A DNA stretch of 58,932 bases from Deltaproteobacteria bacterium (GTDB lineage Bacteria; Desulfobacterota; Syntrophia; Syntrophales; Smithellaceae): positions 1-58,932 of the forward strand of contig JAKLDS010000009.1 in the NCBI GenBank assembly GCA_022703375.1, given 5' to 3'. The position numbers and the translations under genes are program-made. This document shows positions 40,555 to 49,560 of the stretch, piece after piece. The stretch's first letter is position 1. Each line of letters opens with the position of its first letter. The notes under the pieces are model-generated. The model worked only from the letters and a program-made list of their open reading frames with translations, did no database searches and was not told the DNA's origin.

Positions 40555-41614
40555 AGGTATTTATCCACGCGGAAACGTTCTCTGGCTGCGTTATGCCGGA
40601 CTTGATGGTAAGATTCTATTTGAATCATCCGGGTCTAACAAGCTCAAGGTTGCAGAGGCACTACTCCACAAAAGAAAGGCCGATATTAACGCCGGTAAAC
40701 AACCGGAAATCATCAAAATAAAGAATCACTCTTTTAAGGAACTTGCCCTAGAATATATTAAATGGGCTGAACGGCAGCGATGTTTCAGTAAGAAAAAATA
40801 CATGATAAAGCAGCTTTCGGATGAATTTGGTCACTATCCGTTAAGACGTTTTGACACTAGGATGGTTGAACAATTCCAAACTGAACGTATCCAGAAGGGT
40901 AACAAACCAGCAACAGTTAACAGGCTTATTGCCACCATCAAACACATGTTCACGAAAGCCATTGACTGGAATATGGTTGAAGAAGAAACCCTTAAAAGAG
41001 TCAGGAAGGCAAAACTACTGGAAGAAAATAACCGTCGTTTGAGATACCTGAGTAAAGAAGAATGCCATGCGCTAATTAATGCTTGCCCGAAACACCTAAA
41101 GCCGATTGTGATTACGGCCTTAAACACCGGCATGAGGAAAGAAGAAATCTTGTCTCTTAAATGGGATAATGTTGATTTAAAAAATGACTTCATCCTTTTG
41201 GATATAACGAAGAACGGAGAACGACGAGAAATCCCTATTAATGGAACGCTGCATGACACCATAACCAACATTGTGCGGCGTATTGATATTCCTCATGTGT
41301 TTTATGACATGGAATCCAGCAATCGTTATGGCAATATTAGAAGATCCTTCACAACTGCTTGTAGGAAAGCAAACATCAGAGATTTTCATTTCCATGACTT
41401 GAGACACACATTCGCTTCACAGTTAGTAATGGCAGGGATAGATATAACGACTATCAAAGAATTGTTAGGTCATAAGACTTTAACAATGACCCTTCGTTAT
41501 GCACACCTTGCCCCCTCCCATAAAACCAGAGCCGTTGATATTCTGGATAACACCATCAACGAAACCTCTACTATACAAAAACTATACAAAAAAGGGGCAA
41601 CGGTCAATGAATAG
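40532..41614 (+). CDS. Tyrosine recombinase integrase
   Basis: The 360-residue protein has an N-terminal arm-binding domain (ending near 60), a SAM-like core-binding domain, and the catalytic domain with the R-H-R-H-Y set: Arg in NTGMRKEEILSLKW, HDLRH, GHKTLTMTLRYAHL. It should cut and join at the tRNA-Arg repeat. A good AAAGGAG site lies ahead. It sits directly next to attR, and its own 3' end carries two of the arm-type repeats (41570-41589). Confidence 0.93.
   Translation: MAKENYPKGIYPRGNVLWLRYAGLDGKILFESSGSNKLKVAEALLHKRKADINAGKQPEIIKIKNHSFKELALEYIKWAERQRCFSKKKYMIKQLSDEFGHYPLRRFDTRMVEQFQTERIQKGNKPATVNRLIATIKHMFTKAIDWNMVEEETLKRVRKAKLLEENNRRLRYLSKEECHALINACPKHLKPIVITALNTGMRKEEILSLKWDNVDLKNDFILLDITKNGERREIPINGTLHDTITNIVRRIDIPHVFYDMESSNRYGNIRRSFTTACRKANIRDFHFHDLRHTFASQLVMAGIDITTIKELLGHKTLTMTLRYAHLAPSHKTRAVDILDNTINETSTIQKLYKKGATVNE
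41570..41589 (+). repeat. Right pair of putative integrase arm sites
   Basis: ACTATACAA occurs at 41570-41578 and 41581-41589, again 11 bp apart, inside the last codons of the integrase gene. This mirrors the pair at 33282-33301. Confidence 0.6.
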
Positions 41615-41637
41615 AAACCGTAACCCCTTGATATTTA

Positions 41638-41682
41638 TGGTGCGCCCAGCAAGATTCGAACTTGCGACATCCAGATTCGTAG
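41638..41682 (-). repeat. Right attachment site
   Basis: The 45-bp copy that now forms the 3' half of the intact tRNA-Arg. It is identical to 33120-33164. Confidence 0.93.
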
Positions 41683-41714
41683 TCTGGCGCTCTATCCAGC
41701 TGAGCCATGGGCGC
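41638..41714 (-). tRNA. tRNA-Arg (anticodon ACG)
   Basis: The minus strand folds into a full cloverleaf: acceptor arm GCGCCCA/TGGGCGC, D arm, anticodon arm CCAGA-CTACGAA-TCTGG with anticodon ACG, T arm with TTCGAAT, and an encoded CCA. The 3' half was supplied by the integrated element. Confidence 0.97.
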
Positions 41715-41778
41715 GTAAGTCTTTCCCTATCGTGAGGCAGGCATATAGCACAAATATTGTATTATACAAAACAAAAAA

Positions 41779-43554
41779 TTATTCCCAAAATACCTCGTTT
41801 ACGCCCCGGACGGAATTTGTCAGATATATTCTGTCTGCCTTCTTCAAGTCGCTGATGTACAATATCTTTTCCTTTACCTGTCTTTTCTTCATCATTAATT
41901 CTCTGCCAATGCCGTTCAGCAAACCGCAACTAAGTGGTGGGGTATAAAGGCGTCCATTTTTTTCGAAAAAAATATTACTTATTGCGCCCTCGGTGATTTC
42001 ATCTTTTTCATTGCAAAAAATGACATCAAAATAGCCCTGCGCCTTGTATTTCTTATATTCCGCGTTATATAAATCCCGTAAGGTTGTCTTGTGACGTAAA
42101 AACAGGTCGTGCGAATCAGTCCTGAGAGGGGAAACAGCAATTCGGCGGGACGAGTTATCGGGAATTACCAAAGCCGCGTGTTCGAATGATGTTTTCCCGC
42201 AACTGTCCATGAGCAGACGCAGTCGGCAAATGCCCGGCCGCTTTGCCGCGTATTTTTGCAAATCCTGTTTTATTGCTCTGGCATTGCAGGGAATGTGAAA
42301 ATACCGGGCGGAAGTTTTCAATCTTTTCAGATGAGCTGCCAGATATTTAATGTTGCCGCGCACACAGAGCATCGTCTCAATCAGCGCAAAAGCCGGCCGG
42401 GATTTAACCAGGAAATGTCCTTTGAGCAGGCATTCTTTGTATTCTTCATGAGGCCGGGAATCAGCAACAATGCCGCCGCCGATGCCCATTTGCGCCGAAT
42501 ATTTTTCTTCATCTTTCTGCCGCAAATCAATGGTCCGGATAGCCACATTAAAAACCACCGAGTTATCCGGCGCAAAATATCCTATCGCTCCCGTGTAAAT
42601 TCCGCGTGGTTCTTTCTCCAGTTTACGGATTATTTTCATGGAATTGATTTTCGGCGCGCCCGTGACGGAGCCGCAGGGGAACAGACTTTTAATAATATCG
42701 GTTATCCCGGTTTCCGGCAGCAATTTCCCCTGCACTGTCGAAGTCATTTGCTGCACGGTTTCATATTCTTCGATTTCAAACAACCGCTTTACCAAAACCG
42801 AACCCGGCTGGCAGATTCTGCCGATATCGTTTCTTAATAAATCAACTATCATCACATTTTCGCTTTTGTTTTTTTCATCGGAGGCGAGCCAGTTTCCGGA
42901 ATCCTGCGGGGCGGTTCCTTTCATCGGTTTGACTGTAATCCGCCGGTTTTTATCAATGCGGAAAAACAATTCCGGCGAGAGCGAAACCAGATAGTTGCCG
43001 CCATAGTTGATGAGGGCGGAGTAGGACACTTTTTGTTTTTCTTTCAGTCTGTTGTAAAAGGCAAAAGCATCTCCCCAAAAATCGAATTTGTATTTTCCCG
43101 TATAATTAATCTGGTAGGTGTCGCCGCGCGCGATAAACTCTTTGATGATGCCAATGTTCTTTTCATATTCAGCGCGGCTGACATTGAAAACAGGCGGTGA
43201 CAAATAATATTTCTGGTCCTCCGCTGCAATTGGCCGGGAAAGTATGCGGGGACGGTTAAATACTCCCAGCCAGATGAGTGGATAGTTTTGTTTTCGATAA
43301 CAGCCGTTTAGCGATTCTTCCAGAAGGTAACCCAGCTCATAGGCCAGAAAGCCGGCCAGATAAAATCCTTTTTGCCTGCAGGATTCTATTTGCCGGAAAC
43401 AACGGGTTAGTTCTTGGGGGTCATGACAGGTAATTATATCAACTGGATCGGTAAACAGAAGATTTAGCCGGTTGGCTTTGTCGCTGCGGACACTTTCCAA
43501 AAGGACAAAGTTCTGCTGAGCGCGCCAGTCATCTTGGGGCTTAATTCTGGTCAA
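41779..43554 (-). CDS. PabB-PabC fusion, aminodeoxychorismate synthase and lyase
   Basis: The 591-residue protein begins with an anthranilate/PabB-type chorismate-binding domain (about 1-390, GAPKINSMKIIRKLEKEPRGIYTGAIG and GGGIVADSRPHEEYKE), followed by a fold-IV PLP lyase (about 395-591, FALIETMLCVRG, GAISNIFFEKNGRLYTPPLSCGLLNG). It makes 4-amino-4-deoxychorismate and cleaves it to p-aminobenzoate for folate. No pabA glutaminase is encoded nearby. It is read leftwards toward the tRNA-Arg. Confidence 0.9.
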   Translation of the reverse strand: MTRIKPQDDWRAQQNFVLLESVRSDKANRLNLLFTDPVDIITCHDPQELTRCFRQIESCRQKGFYLAGFLAYELGYLLEESLNGCYRKQNYPLIWLGVFNRPRILSRPIAAEDQKYYLSPPVFNVSRAEYEKNIGIIKEFIARGDTYQINYTGKYKFDFWGDAFAFYNRLKEKQKVSYSALINYGGNYLVSLSPELFFRIDKNRRITVKPMKGTAPQDSGNWLASDEKNKSENVMIVDLLRNDIGRICQPGSVLVKRLFEIEEYETVQQMTSTVQGKLLPETGITDIIKSLFPCGSVTGAPKINSMKIIRKLEKEPRGIYTGAIGYFAPDNSVVFNVAIRTIDLRQKDEEKYSAQMGIGGGIVADSRPHEEYKECLLKGHFLVKSRPAFALIETMLCVRGNIKYLAAHLKRLKTSARYFHIPCNARAIKQDLQKYAAKRPGICRLRLLMDSCGKTSFEHAALVIPDNSSRRIAVSPLRTDSHDLFLRHKTTLRDLYNAEYKKYKAQGYFDVIFCNEKDEITEGAISNIFFEKNGRLYTPPLSCGLLNGIGRELMMKKRQVKEKILYISDLKKADRIYLTNSVRGVNEVFWE

Positions 43555-44017
43555 ATATTTTTCCCCCGATCTGGAAAAGGAAATTTATCAACACTAAAGT
43601 AATGAGAGTTATGACAACTGAGGCAATTATGGAATAGAAGAGGTCATTGATGTTTTTAATTTCACGGATTAATAAATATATGCCAATCGGAGCGTTGAGC
43701 AGCAGGCCGGTTAATGTGCCGGGGGCGTACCTTTTCAGCGCTAACGTAGCGGCCAAATGCGGGAAAAAAACATTGAGCACCATCATCAGCACAAAACCAA
43801 GATAGATATATTTTGCGGTACTGCAAGTTGCGGAAAAAAGGAAGTATTGGAATGTAACAAGATAACCCAGCGCGGTAATGATAATCACGGCAAAGCGAAA
43901 TTCGTTTGCCGAAACTTTCTTGTGATATTTCTGCGCGTGCTTTGACCACTCAGGCAGCCAAAGCGCTTCCTCCAGATTGTGCAGGGAAAATCCCAGGAGA
44001 AAAAGTAATTCCATCAT
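43541..44017 (-). CDS. HXXEE-domain membrane protein
   Basis: The 158-residue protein has four to five membrane helices and the HXXEE motif HNLEE near residue 13, with a second conserved H-A-A-T region (FPHLAATLALKRYAPGTLTG). The family has no known role. The stop overlaps the pabBC start by 14 nt and its start overlaps the GNAT stop by ATGA, so the three are coupled. Confidence 0.8.
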   Translation of the reverse strand: MMELLFLLGFSLHNLEEALWLPEWSKHAQKYHKKVSANEFRFAVIIITALGYLVTFQYFLFSATCSTAKYIYLGFVLMMVLNVFFPHLAATLALKRYAPGTLTGLLLNAPIGIYLLIREIKNINDLFYSIIASVVITLITLVLINFLFQIGGKIFDQN

Positions 44018-44508
44018 AGTATTTTCTGATAGGCGATGACATCGAGGTAGCGGTTGAATTTATAGCCGACTTCCTTGAAGTGGCCGCATTTTTCATAGCC
44101 TGCTTTTTCAAACAATCTTATACTGGGAATATTGTCGCCGCAAATCGTGGCGATAAGGCAATGAAATTGTGCCTCTCCAGCCTGTTTTTCGATAAAGGCC
44201 AGCGCCTGTTTTCCTATTCCCCTGCCGCAGAATTCCTCCGTCAGATAGACGGCAACCTCACAGGAACGGTCATAGGCAGCTCTGTTTTTATATTGCATGA
44301 CAATAGTAAAACCAATAATTTTTTCATCAAATACAATACTGAAGGTCTTGTAGCGCTCAGCGGCCGGCAGCAAGATCTTTTTCAGCGCCGCTTTATTCAG
44401 AGGTTTGAAATGAAAATTATTAGTGGTTTTTTCTATATAGGGCTTGAGGATGCCGCCGATTGCCGCTAAATCCTCTTTAGTTGTCTGACGAAATTTAATA
44501 TTCATCAA
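44014..44508 (-). CDS. GNAT N-acetyltransferase
   Basis: The 164-residue protein shows the GNAT core with the acetyl-CoA loop VYLTEEFCGRGIGKQALAFIE and the final RLFEKAGYEKCGHFKEVGYKFNRYLDVIAYQ strand, typical of the phosphinothricin or RimJ/RimL-like subgroup. The substrate is open. It is the first gene of the coupled leftward trio GNAT-HXXEE-pabBC. Confidence 0.88.
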   Translation of the reverse strand: MMNIKFRQTTKEDLAAIGGILKPYIEKTTNNFHFKPLNKAALKKILLPAAERYKTFSIVFDEKIIGFTIVMQYKNRAAYDRSCEVAVYLTEEFCGRGIGKQALAFIEKQAGEAQFHCLIATICGDNIPSIRLFEKAGYEKCGHFKEVGYKFNRYLDVIAYQKIL

Positions 44509-44545
44509 TGCAGCGGATTAAGTATCGGTCGAGGTTTATAAAAAC

Positions 44546-44640
44546 TGGCGGAGAGAGCGGGATTTGAACCCGCGGTACACCTTTTACGGGCGTACAATCG
44601 CTTAGCAGGCGATCGCTTTCGGCCACTCAGCCATCTCTCC
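44546..44640 (-). tRNA. tRNA-Ser (anticodon GCU)
   Basis: The minus strand has acceptor arm GGAGAGA/TCTCTCC, anticodon arm with CTGCTAA loop (GCU), the long variable arm of class II tRNA, TTCAAAT T-loop and encoded CCA. Length is about 95 nt. Confidence 0.96.
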
Positions 44641-44713
44641 GTACCGTTATGTAAGTCTCTATATTATTAAAAGGGTTTCAGTTCAATCCTTAAATGTGCC
44701 CTTTGAATATTTA

Positions 44714-44799
44714 TGGCGGAGGGAGCAGGATTCGAACCCGCGAGACTTTCGCCCAACGGTTTTCAAGACCGCCGCCATCGTCCACTCGGCCATCCCTCC
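44714..44799 (-). tRNA. tRNA-Ser (anticodon UGA)
   Basis: Class II cloverleaf on the minus strand with acceptor arm GGAGGGA/TCCCTCC, anticodon loop CTTGAAA (UGA), long variable arm and encoded CCA. It lies between serS and the other tRNA-Ser. Confidence 0.96.
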
Positions 44800-44817
44800 G
44801 CGTAAAAACTACCCTTT

Positions 44818-44933
44818 GTCATTCCGACGAATCCGGCATTCGCCGGAGTATACAGCCCTATGCGGGGCGAATGCCCCGGGAATACAGAAATAATTACAAA
44901 ACCTGGACACCGGCCTTCGCCGGTGTGACGACT
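44818..44933. repeat. Dispersed hairpin repeat between serS and tRNA-Ser
   Basis: The stretch contains CCGGCATTCGCCGG, GGGGCGAATGCCCC-like and ACACCGGCCTTCGCCGGTGT (44907-44926, perfect 8-bp arms) hairpins within a sequence of the familiar TTCGCCGG-rich dispersed type. It may stop transcripts of serS and of the tRNA genes. It is not a coding region. Confidence 0.6.
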
Positions 44934-44938
44934 TTATT

Positions 44939-46213
44939 TTAAATCGTAATCTTCTCTTTACCTCTCATATAAGGACGCAGGGCTTCAGGTATTATAACCG
45001 ATCCGTCCGCCTGCTGATAATTTTCCAATATCGCCACAACCGTCCGGCCGGCGGCAAGCCCCGAGCCGTTTAAAGTATGGACAAATTCAACTTTGTCGCT
45101 CTCTTCACGCCGGAAGCGAATAGAAGCGCGTCTGGCCTGAAAATCTTCAAAATTACTGCACGAAGAAATTTCCCGATAGGCATTCTGTCCCGGCATCCAT
45201 GCTTCCACGTCGTAGGTCTTGGCCGACGAAAATCCCAAATCCCCCGAACATAAAGTCACGGTGCGATAAGCGATTCCCAGGCGTTTCAATACTTCTTCGG
45301 CATTCAGAGTCAGTTTCTCCAGTTCATCATAAGATGTTTCCGGCTTCACAAATTTTACCATTTCCACTTTATTGAACTGGTGCTGGCGAATCAGCCCGCG
45401 CGTGTCTTTGCCGTAAGAACCGGCTTCCGCGCGAAAACAGGGCGAATAAGCCACATAGTAAACGGGCAGAATCTTTTCTTCCAATATCTCGTCGCGGTAA
45501 ATATTTGTGACGGGAACTTCCGCTGTCGGAATCAAATAATAATCAGTTTTATCCACATGAAACAAATCTTCTTCAAATTTCGGTAACTGGCCGGTGCCCG
45601 TCATGCTGTCGCGATTGGCCATAAACGGCGTCAGCACTTCAACATAGCCGTGTTCGCCGGTATGCAAATCGAGCATGAAATTAATCACGGCGCGTTCCAG
45701 CGTTGCACCCAAACCGCGGTATAAAGTAAAACGCGCGCCGGCAATTTTGGCGCCGCGTTCAAAATCCAGAATTTGCAGATTCTCGCCGATTTCCCAGTGC
45801 GGTTTGGGCTCAAAGGCGAAAGCCGGCTTTTCTCCCCACTGACGGACAACGGGATTGTCTTCCGAGCTTGTGCCCACCGGAACTGATGCGTGCTGAATAT
45901 TGGGAACAGCCATAACAAAGGCGCCGAGTTCTTCTTCCGTCACCCGCAGTTTTTCGTCCAGTTCCTTAATCTTATTGGAAACTTCCCCCATCCGGGCAAT
46001 GATTACCGAGGCATCTTCTTTTTTTTTCTTGAGTTCGCCTATCTGCTTGGAGACGTTGTTTCGTTCCGCCCGCAGGGTTTCCACTTCCTGCAGAATATCA
46101 CGCCTCTGCGTTTCCAGAGCGCTGAAACGGCTAAAATCAATATTCTTGCCGCGCTTTTCCATCTTTTCGCGCACCAGTTCAACGTTCTGTCTTAAATATT
46201 TAATGTCCAGCAT
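44939..46213 (-). CDS. Seryl-tRNA synthetase
   Basis: The 424-residue class II enzyme has the N-terminal coiled-coil arm (about 30-100), motif 2 [21 protein letters not shown] and motif 3 [18 protein letters not shown]. It charges tRNA-Ser and tRNA-Sec. The long variable arm of tRNA-Ser is read by the coiled coil. Two tRNA-Ser genes lie directly beyond its stop on the same strand. Length is normal. Confidence 0.97.
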   Translation of the reverse strand: MLDIKYLRQNVELVREKMEKRGKNIDFSRFSALETQRRDILQEVETLRAERNNVSKQIGELKKKKEDASVIIARMGEVSNKIKELDEKLRVTEEELGAFVMAVPNIQHASVPVGTSSEDNPVVRQWGEKPAFAFEPKPHWEIGENLQILDFERGAKIAGARFTLYRGLGATLERAVINFMLDLHTGEHGYVEVLTPFMANRDSMTGTGQLPKFEEDLFHVDKTDYYLIPTAEVPVTNIYRDEILEEKILPVYYVAYSPCFRAEAGSYGKDTRGLIRQHQFNKVEMVKFVKPETSYDELEKLTLNAEEVLKRLGIAYRTVTLCSGDLGFSSAKTYDVEAWMPGQNAYREISSCSNFEDFQARRASIRFRREESDKVEFVHTLNGSGLAAGRTVVAILENYQQADGSVIIPEALRPYMRGKEKITI

Positions 46214-46298
46214 TTTTTTCTACCCGTCATAATTGCGTTAATTAGTTATGCAAAAGACGCCGTGAACTATCACTTTGTGAGAGTTAAGTCAATGATAA

Positions 46299-47876
46299 TC
46301 ATCGTAATCTCTTCTTCAACTGCTGAACAACGCTGTGCATTTCCTGTATTTGCAGCAGGTAGGCAAAGGCAAAATAGCTGACACCACCCGCCCCGATAGC
46401 GATAATCAGATAAGTCAGCCTCGTCGGGAAAGCAGCGTTTGTATTCCACGGTTTTATAAACTCAATAAGGAGAATAACTCCCAGCATTCCCAGCGAGGAA
46501 ATGATTATTTTGCGCAGCGACGAATAGAAAGCGGCATCCAGAAAGGAGCCGATTTTCTTTCTCAGGACAAAGGCCAGGAGCAGGATGTTGACGATGGCGG
46601 AGATAGAGCCGGCGAGCGCAATGCCATTGTGCTTGAGAGGATACATTAAAATCAGACTGCAAAGGACATTGACAAGCAAAGTGATGATTGCCGCCTTCAT
46701 CGGCCAGCGGGAATCCTGCAGGGAATAAAAAGCGGAAACTAAAACGCGGAGCATTGCATACGCCCAGAGCCCCAGCGCGTAACAAAACAGTGCCTGACCG
46801 GTATAGACGGCCGCTTGCGCGTCAAAAGCGCCCCGTTGAAACAAAACGGAGATAATCGGCAAGTGCAGCGCCATTAAGGCCACCATCGCCGGGATGGTTA
46901 AGAACAGCAACAGCCGCAAAGAAAAGGAAATGTTGGATTTTAAATCATCCATCTGGCCTGCGGCCACATGCCGGGAAAAGCTCGGCAGCGCTGCTGTTCC
47001 GATGGCAATAGCAAAAATACCCAGCGGGAATTCCATAATCCGGTCGGCATAAAAAAGATAGGTGACGGAACCGCCCGGCAGCAGGGAGGCCAGAACCGTT
47101 CCGACAAAAACATTAATGGTGCCCACCCCCGCGCCTAAAATCGCCGGCAGCATTAACAGGCCGATTTGTTTGATGCCCGGATGCCGCAAGTTGAAACTAA
47201 ATTTAAATTTGACACCGAATTTACGCAGCGCCGGCCACTGCATGGCCAGTTGCAGCACACCGCCCGCCAAGACTCCCACGGCCAGCGCCGTAATCGGCTG
47301 GGCAAAATAGTTGCGTAACGTGAGCGCGGCAGCGATCATGGCGACGTTGAGCATTACCGGAGATAAGGCCGGCGCGGTAAAATGCCGGAAAGAATTCAAA
47401 ATACCCATGCATAGAGCAACGAGCGCAATGAAAAAGATATAAGGAAACATCAGGCGGTTTAAGAAAACTGCCAGGGCAAACTGCTCGGGTTTGGCAATAA
47501 AACCGGGGGCAATGAGGCCGACAATCAAAGGCGATAACAGAATACCCAGCACCGAGACGATAGCCAGAATGAAAGAAAGTATAGTAAAAGCATTGGCAGC
47601 CAGTTCGAGGGCTTCTTCTTTGGTTCTTTTCTGGAGATACTCGGTAAAAACGGGAACAAAGGAAACGGTGAGCGAACCTTCGCCCAGCAGGCGACGGAGC
47701 ATATTGGGAATGCGAAAGGCCACCCAGAAAGCGTCAGTCAGTAAGCTCGCTCCGAAAAAGGCGGCAATTACCATATCCCGCAAAACTCCGAAGACGCGGC
47801 TCAACATCGTGGCAATGCCCACAATTCCCGCCGCTTTGGCTACTTTCGCGTTTTCTGAACCGGACTGCTGCTCCAT
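46299..47876 (-). CDS. Lipid II flippase MurJ
   Basis: The 525-residue protein has 14 membrane helices and family blocks SRVFGVLRDMVIAAFFG, DAFWVAFRIPNMLRRLLGEGSLTVSFVPVF and RVLVSAFYSLQDSRWPM. It moves lipid II across the inner membrane for peptidoglycan synthesis. It follows the DUF167 gene after 3 nt. An 85-nt gap separates it from serS, so the two could be co-transcribed. Confidence 0.95.
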   Translation of the reverse strand: MEQQSGSENAKVAKAAGIVGIATMLSRVFGVLRDMVIAAFFGASLLTDAFWVAFRIPNMLRRLLGEGSLTVSFVPVFTEYLQKRTKEEALELAANAFTILSFILAIVSVLGILLSPLIVGLIAPGFIAKPEQFALAVFLNRLMFPYIFFIALVALCMGILNSFRHFTAPALSPVMLNVAMIAAALTLRNYFAQPITALAVGVLAGGVLQLAMQWPALRKFGVKFKFSFNLRHPGIKQIGLLMLPAILGAGVGTINVFVGTVLASLLPGGSVTYLFYADRIMEFPLGIFAIAIGTAALPSFSRHVAAGQMDDLKSNISFSLRLLLFLTIPAMVALMALHLPIISVLFQRGAFDAQAAVYTGQALFCYALGLWAYAMLRVLVSAFYSLQDSRWPMKAAIITLLVNVLCSLILMYPLKHNGIALAGSISAIVNILLLAFVLRKKIGSFLDAAFYSSLRKIIISSLGMLGVILLIEFIKPWNTNAAFPTRLTYLIIAIGAGGVSYFAFAYLLQIQEMHSVVQQLKKRLR

Positions 47877-47879
47877 GTT

Positions 47880-48188
47880 TTAACTCTTGACCACGTTTGC
47901 GATTATTTTTTCCAATTCTTCCTTCTCGATATTCCGCACCAGCACTGCTTTTCTTCTTGCTTTGGCTCCCGTAAAAATTTCCAGTTGGCTTTTTTTCAAC
48001 CCGAGCGTTTTCGCCAGTAATTTCAGACAGGCCGCATTGGCGGCGCCTTCCACCGGCAGGACGGTAACCCTGACTTTCAGCTTCCCATCCTGTGCGCCTG
48101 ATATTTCGGTCCGGGAGGCTCGCGGCGTGACGGCTATTTCAAAAGTACAACCTTCTTTGGATTTGTTGACGTTTATTTTTGTTTCCAA
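47880..48188 (-). CDS. DUF167 (YggU) family protein
   Basis: The 102-residue protein has the DUF167 core: FEIAVTPRASRTEI, GKLKVRVTVLPVEGAANAACLKLLAKTLGLKKSQLEIFTGAKARRKAVLV. The family often travels with yggT and proC. Function is unknown. It is 3 nt from murJ and 22 nt from yggT. Confidence 0.88.
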   Translation of the reverse strand: METKINVNKSKEGCTFEIAVTPRASRTEISGAQDGKLKVRVTVLPVEGAANAACLKLLAKTLGLKKSQLEIFTGAKARRKAVLVRNIEKEELEKIIANVVKS

Positions 48189-48210
48189 GAAAAATTTGCC
48201 CCTCCGGCAT

Positions 48211-48507
48211 TTACAGGCGCGAAGCCAGATCTGTTAATGTCTGCACCAGAAAATACTGCAAAAAGAAAATTATCAGAATGACAATTACAGGAGAGATATC
48301 TATACCCAAATTGCGCAAAAAAGGCAGACGGCGGATCGGCCGCAAAACAGGTTCCGTTACGCGGTACAGGAAAACAACAATAGGATTATACGGATCAGGA
48401 TTTACCCACGAAATGACGGCGCGGAAAATAATAATAAACGTGTAAATGGTTAAAGCCACATCCAGAATTTTTGCCAAAGCCAGAATAAAATTGTTGATAA
48501 CAAACAT
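48211..48507 (-). CDS. YggT-family membrane protein
   Basis: The 98-residue protein has two main membrane helices and the YggT pattern: FIIIFRAVISWVNPDPYNPIVVFLYRVTEPVLRPIRRLPF. YggT proteins sit in the inner membrane and are linked to cell division and osmotic response in other bacteria. It lies in the leftward run alpha/beta hydrolase-yggT-DUF167-murJ. Confidence 0.9.
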   Translation of the reverse strand: MFVINNFILALAKILDVALTIYTFIIIFRAVISWVNPDPYNPIVVFLYRVTEPVLRPIRRLPFLRNLGIDISPVIVILIIFFLQYFLVQTLTDLASRL

Positions 48508-48521
48508 GAGCGCCTCATAAT

Positions 48522-49304
48522 TTAAATTTTTATTTTTGTTTCGATGAATTTCGTCAACTCTTCGTTGAAAATCTCAGGTTTTTCCAGCATGGGCATATGC
48601 CCGGCCCCCTCAATGAAACAAAGTTTTGCTCCGCTTATTTTTGCCCCCAGCTCACCGGACAGGGCCGACGGTGTCATTTTATCATTGTCGCCGCAAATAA
48701 CAAACACGGGAATATTAATTTTCACAATTTCGGCAGTTAAGTCCAATGCGTCGCAGGCGGCAAGGTCGCCCTGCAATACTTCGATATTGGCCTGAGCCAG
48801 ACTTTTTTGCAGGGGCGCCAGTAATTTTGCACGGTTTTCTTTGGCGAGCGAAAATTTGCAGATTAAATCAATAGTCTCAGCGGAATTTGTTTTTAAACCG
48901 GCAAAGACCAGGGGATTCACCGGCATCGTTATTCCCCCGCCCACCGGCACGATACCGGCTATCTCCTGCGGATAAAGCAACGCCATCTGCAGGGCAATAG
49001 CCGCTCCCAGGGAATGGCCGACAATAACAGGCCGCGCTAATTTCAGTTCATCCAGCAAAGCTTTGACGGCGCGGGCATAGTTTTCCACCTTGTTTTCACC
49101 GCTGCCGGAAGACCGGCCGTGACCGGGCAAATCAAGCGCAAAAACATTATATCTCTTGCGCAGTTTCGCGTATTGATGCGACCACATGCTGTGATTGCTT
49201 CCCGAACCGTGAATGAAAACCAGGCTGATTTTCCTGTCTCCTTCTTCACTGTTGCCGGTCCAGCAGGCAATTTTACCCGACACGATATTGAAATATTTCA
49301 GCAT
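48522..49304 (-). CDS. Alpha/beta hydrolase
   Basis: From ATG 49304 (behind AAGGAATTAATT) the product is 260 residues. It has the oxyanion stretch FIHGSGSNHSMW, the nucleophile elbow VGHSLGAAIAL, the acid in VICGDNDKMTP and His in GAGHMPMLEKP, a complete catalytic triad. Substrate is unknown; the form is typical of small esterases or ring-cleavage hydrolases. A longer in-frame start at 49334 adds ten residues without a ribosome binding site. It opens the yggT-murJ run. Confidence 0.85.
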   Translation of the reverse strand: MLKYFNIVSGKIACWTGNSEEGDRKISLVFIHGSGSNHSMWSHQYAKLRKRYNVFALDLPGHGRSSGSGENKVENYARAVKALLDELKLARPVIVGHSLGAAIALQMALLYPQEIAGIVPVGGGITMPVNPLVFAGLKTNSAETIDLICKFSLAKENRAKLLAPLQKSLAQANIEVLQGDLAACDALDLTAEIVKINIPVFVICGDNDKMTPSALSGELGAKISGAKLCFIEGAGHMPMLEKPEIFNEELTKFIETKIKI

Positions 49305-49560
49305 AATTAATTCCTTCGCTTTATGAACTATCATAAATAAGAAAATATATGCAATGAAAGAATCGCAGATATTTTCCCCGCTGCTTTGCCATGTTCAGCA
49401 TTAGGGGATTTATTTTGCACAGCGGGGGCTACCCGAATATGATTTATATTGACAGCAGGCCATGACCTGTGTTTTTCTTTTCCACGTCCAATTTACATAA
49501 TGCAGAGCATAACCTGATAATTCAAAAGTCACGCGAGGGCCACAAGGGGAGGATTCGCAA

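Larger units (their letters stand above)
33120..41682. mobile_element. Integrated satellite-like element in tRNA-Arg
   Basis: A 45-bp perfect direct repeat (33120-33164 and 41638-41682) corresponds to the 3' half of a tRNA-Arg gene, so a tyrosine recombinase inserted the 8.5 kb in that tRNA and rebuilt it at the right end. Genes run mostly rightwards: a small ribbon-helix-helix gene on the minus strand, unknown genes, a lipoprotein, a CHC2-zinc-finger primase fragment, a RepA-like ATPase, a terminase-small-subunit-like gene, an excisionase-like and an XRE-type regulator, and the integrase. No capsid, portal, tail or conjugation gene is present. Replication, packaging-type and integration genes without structural genes is the organisation of phage satellites such as PICIs. 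The element is more AT-rich than its surroundings. Confidence 0.88.
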
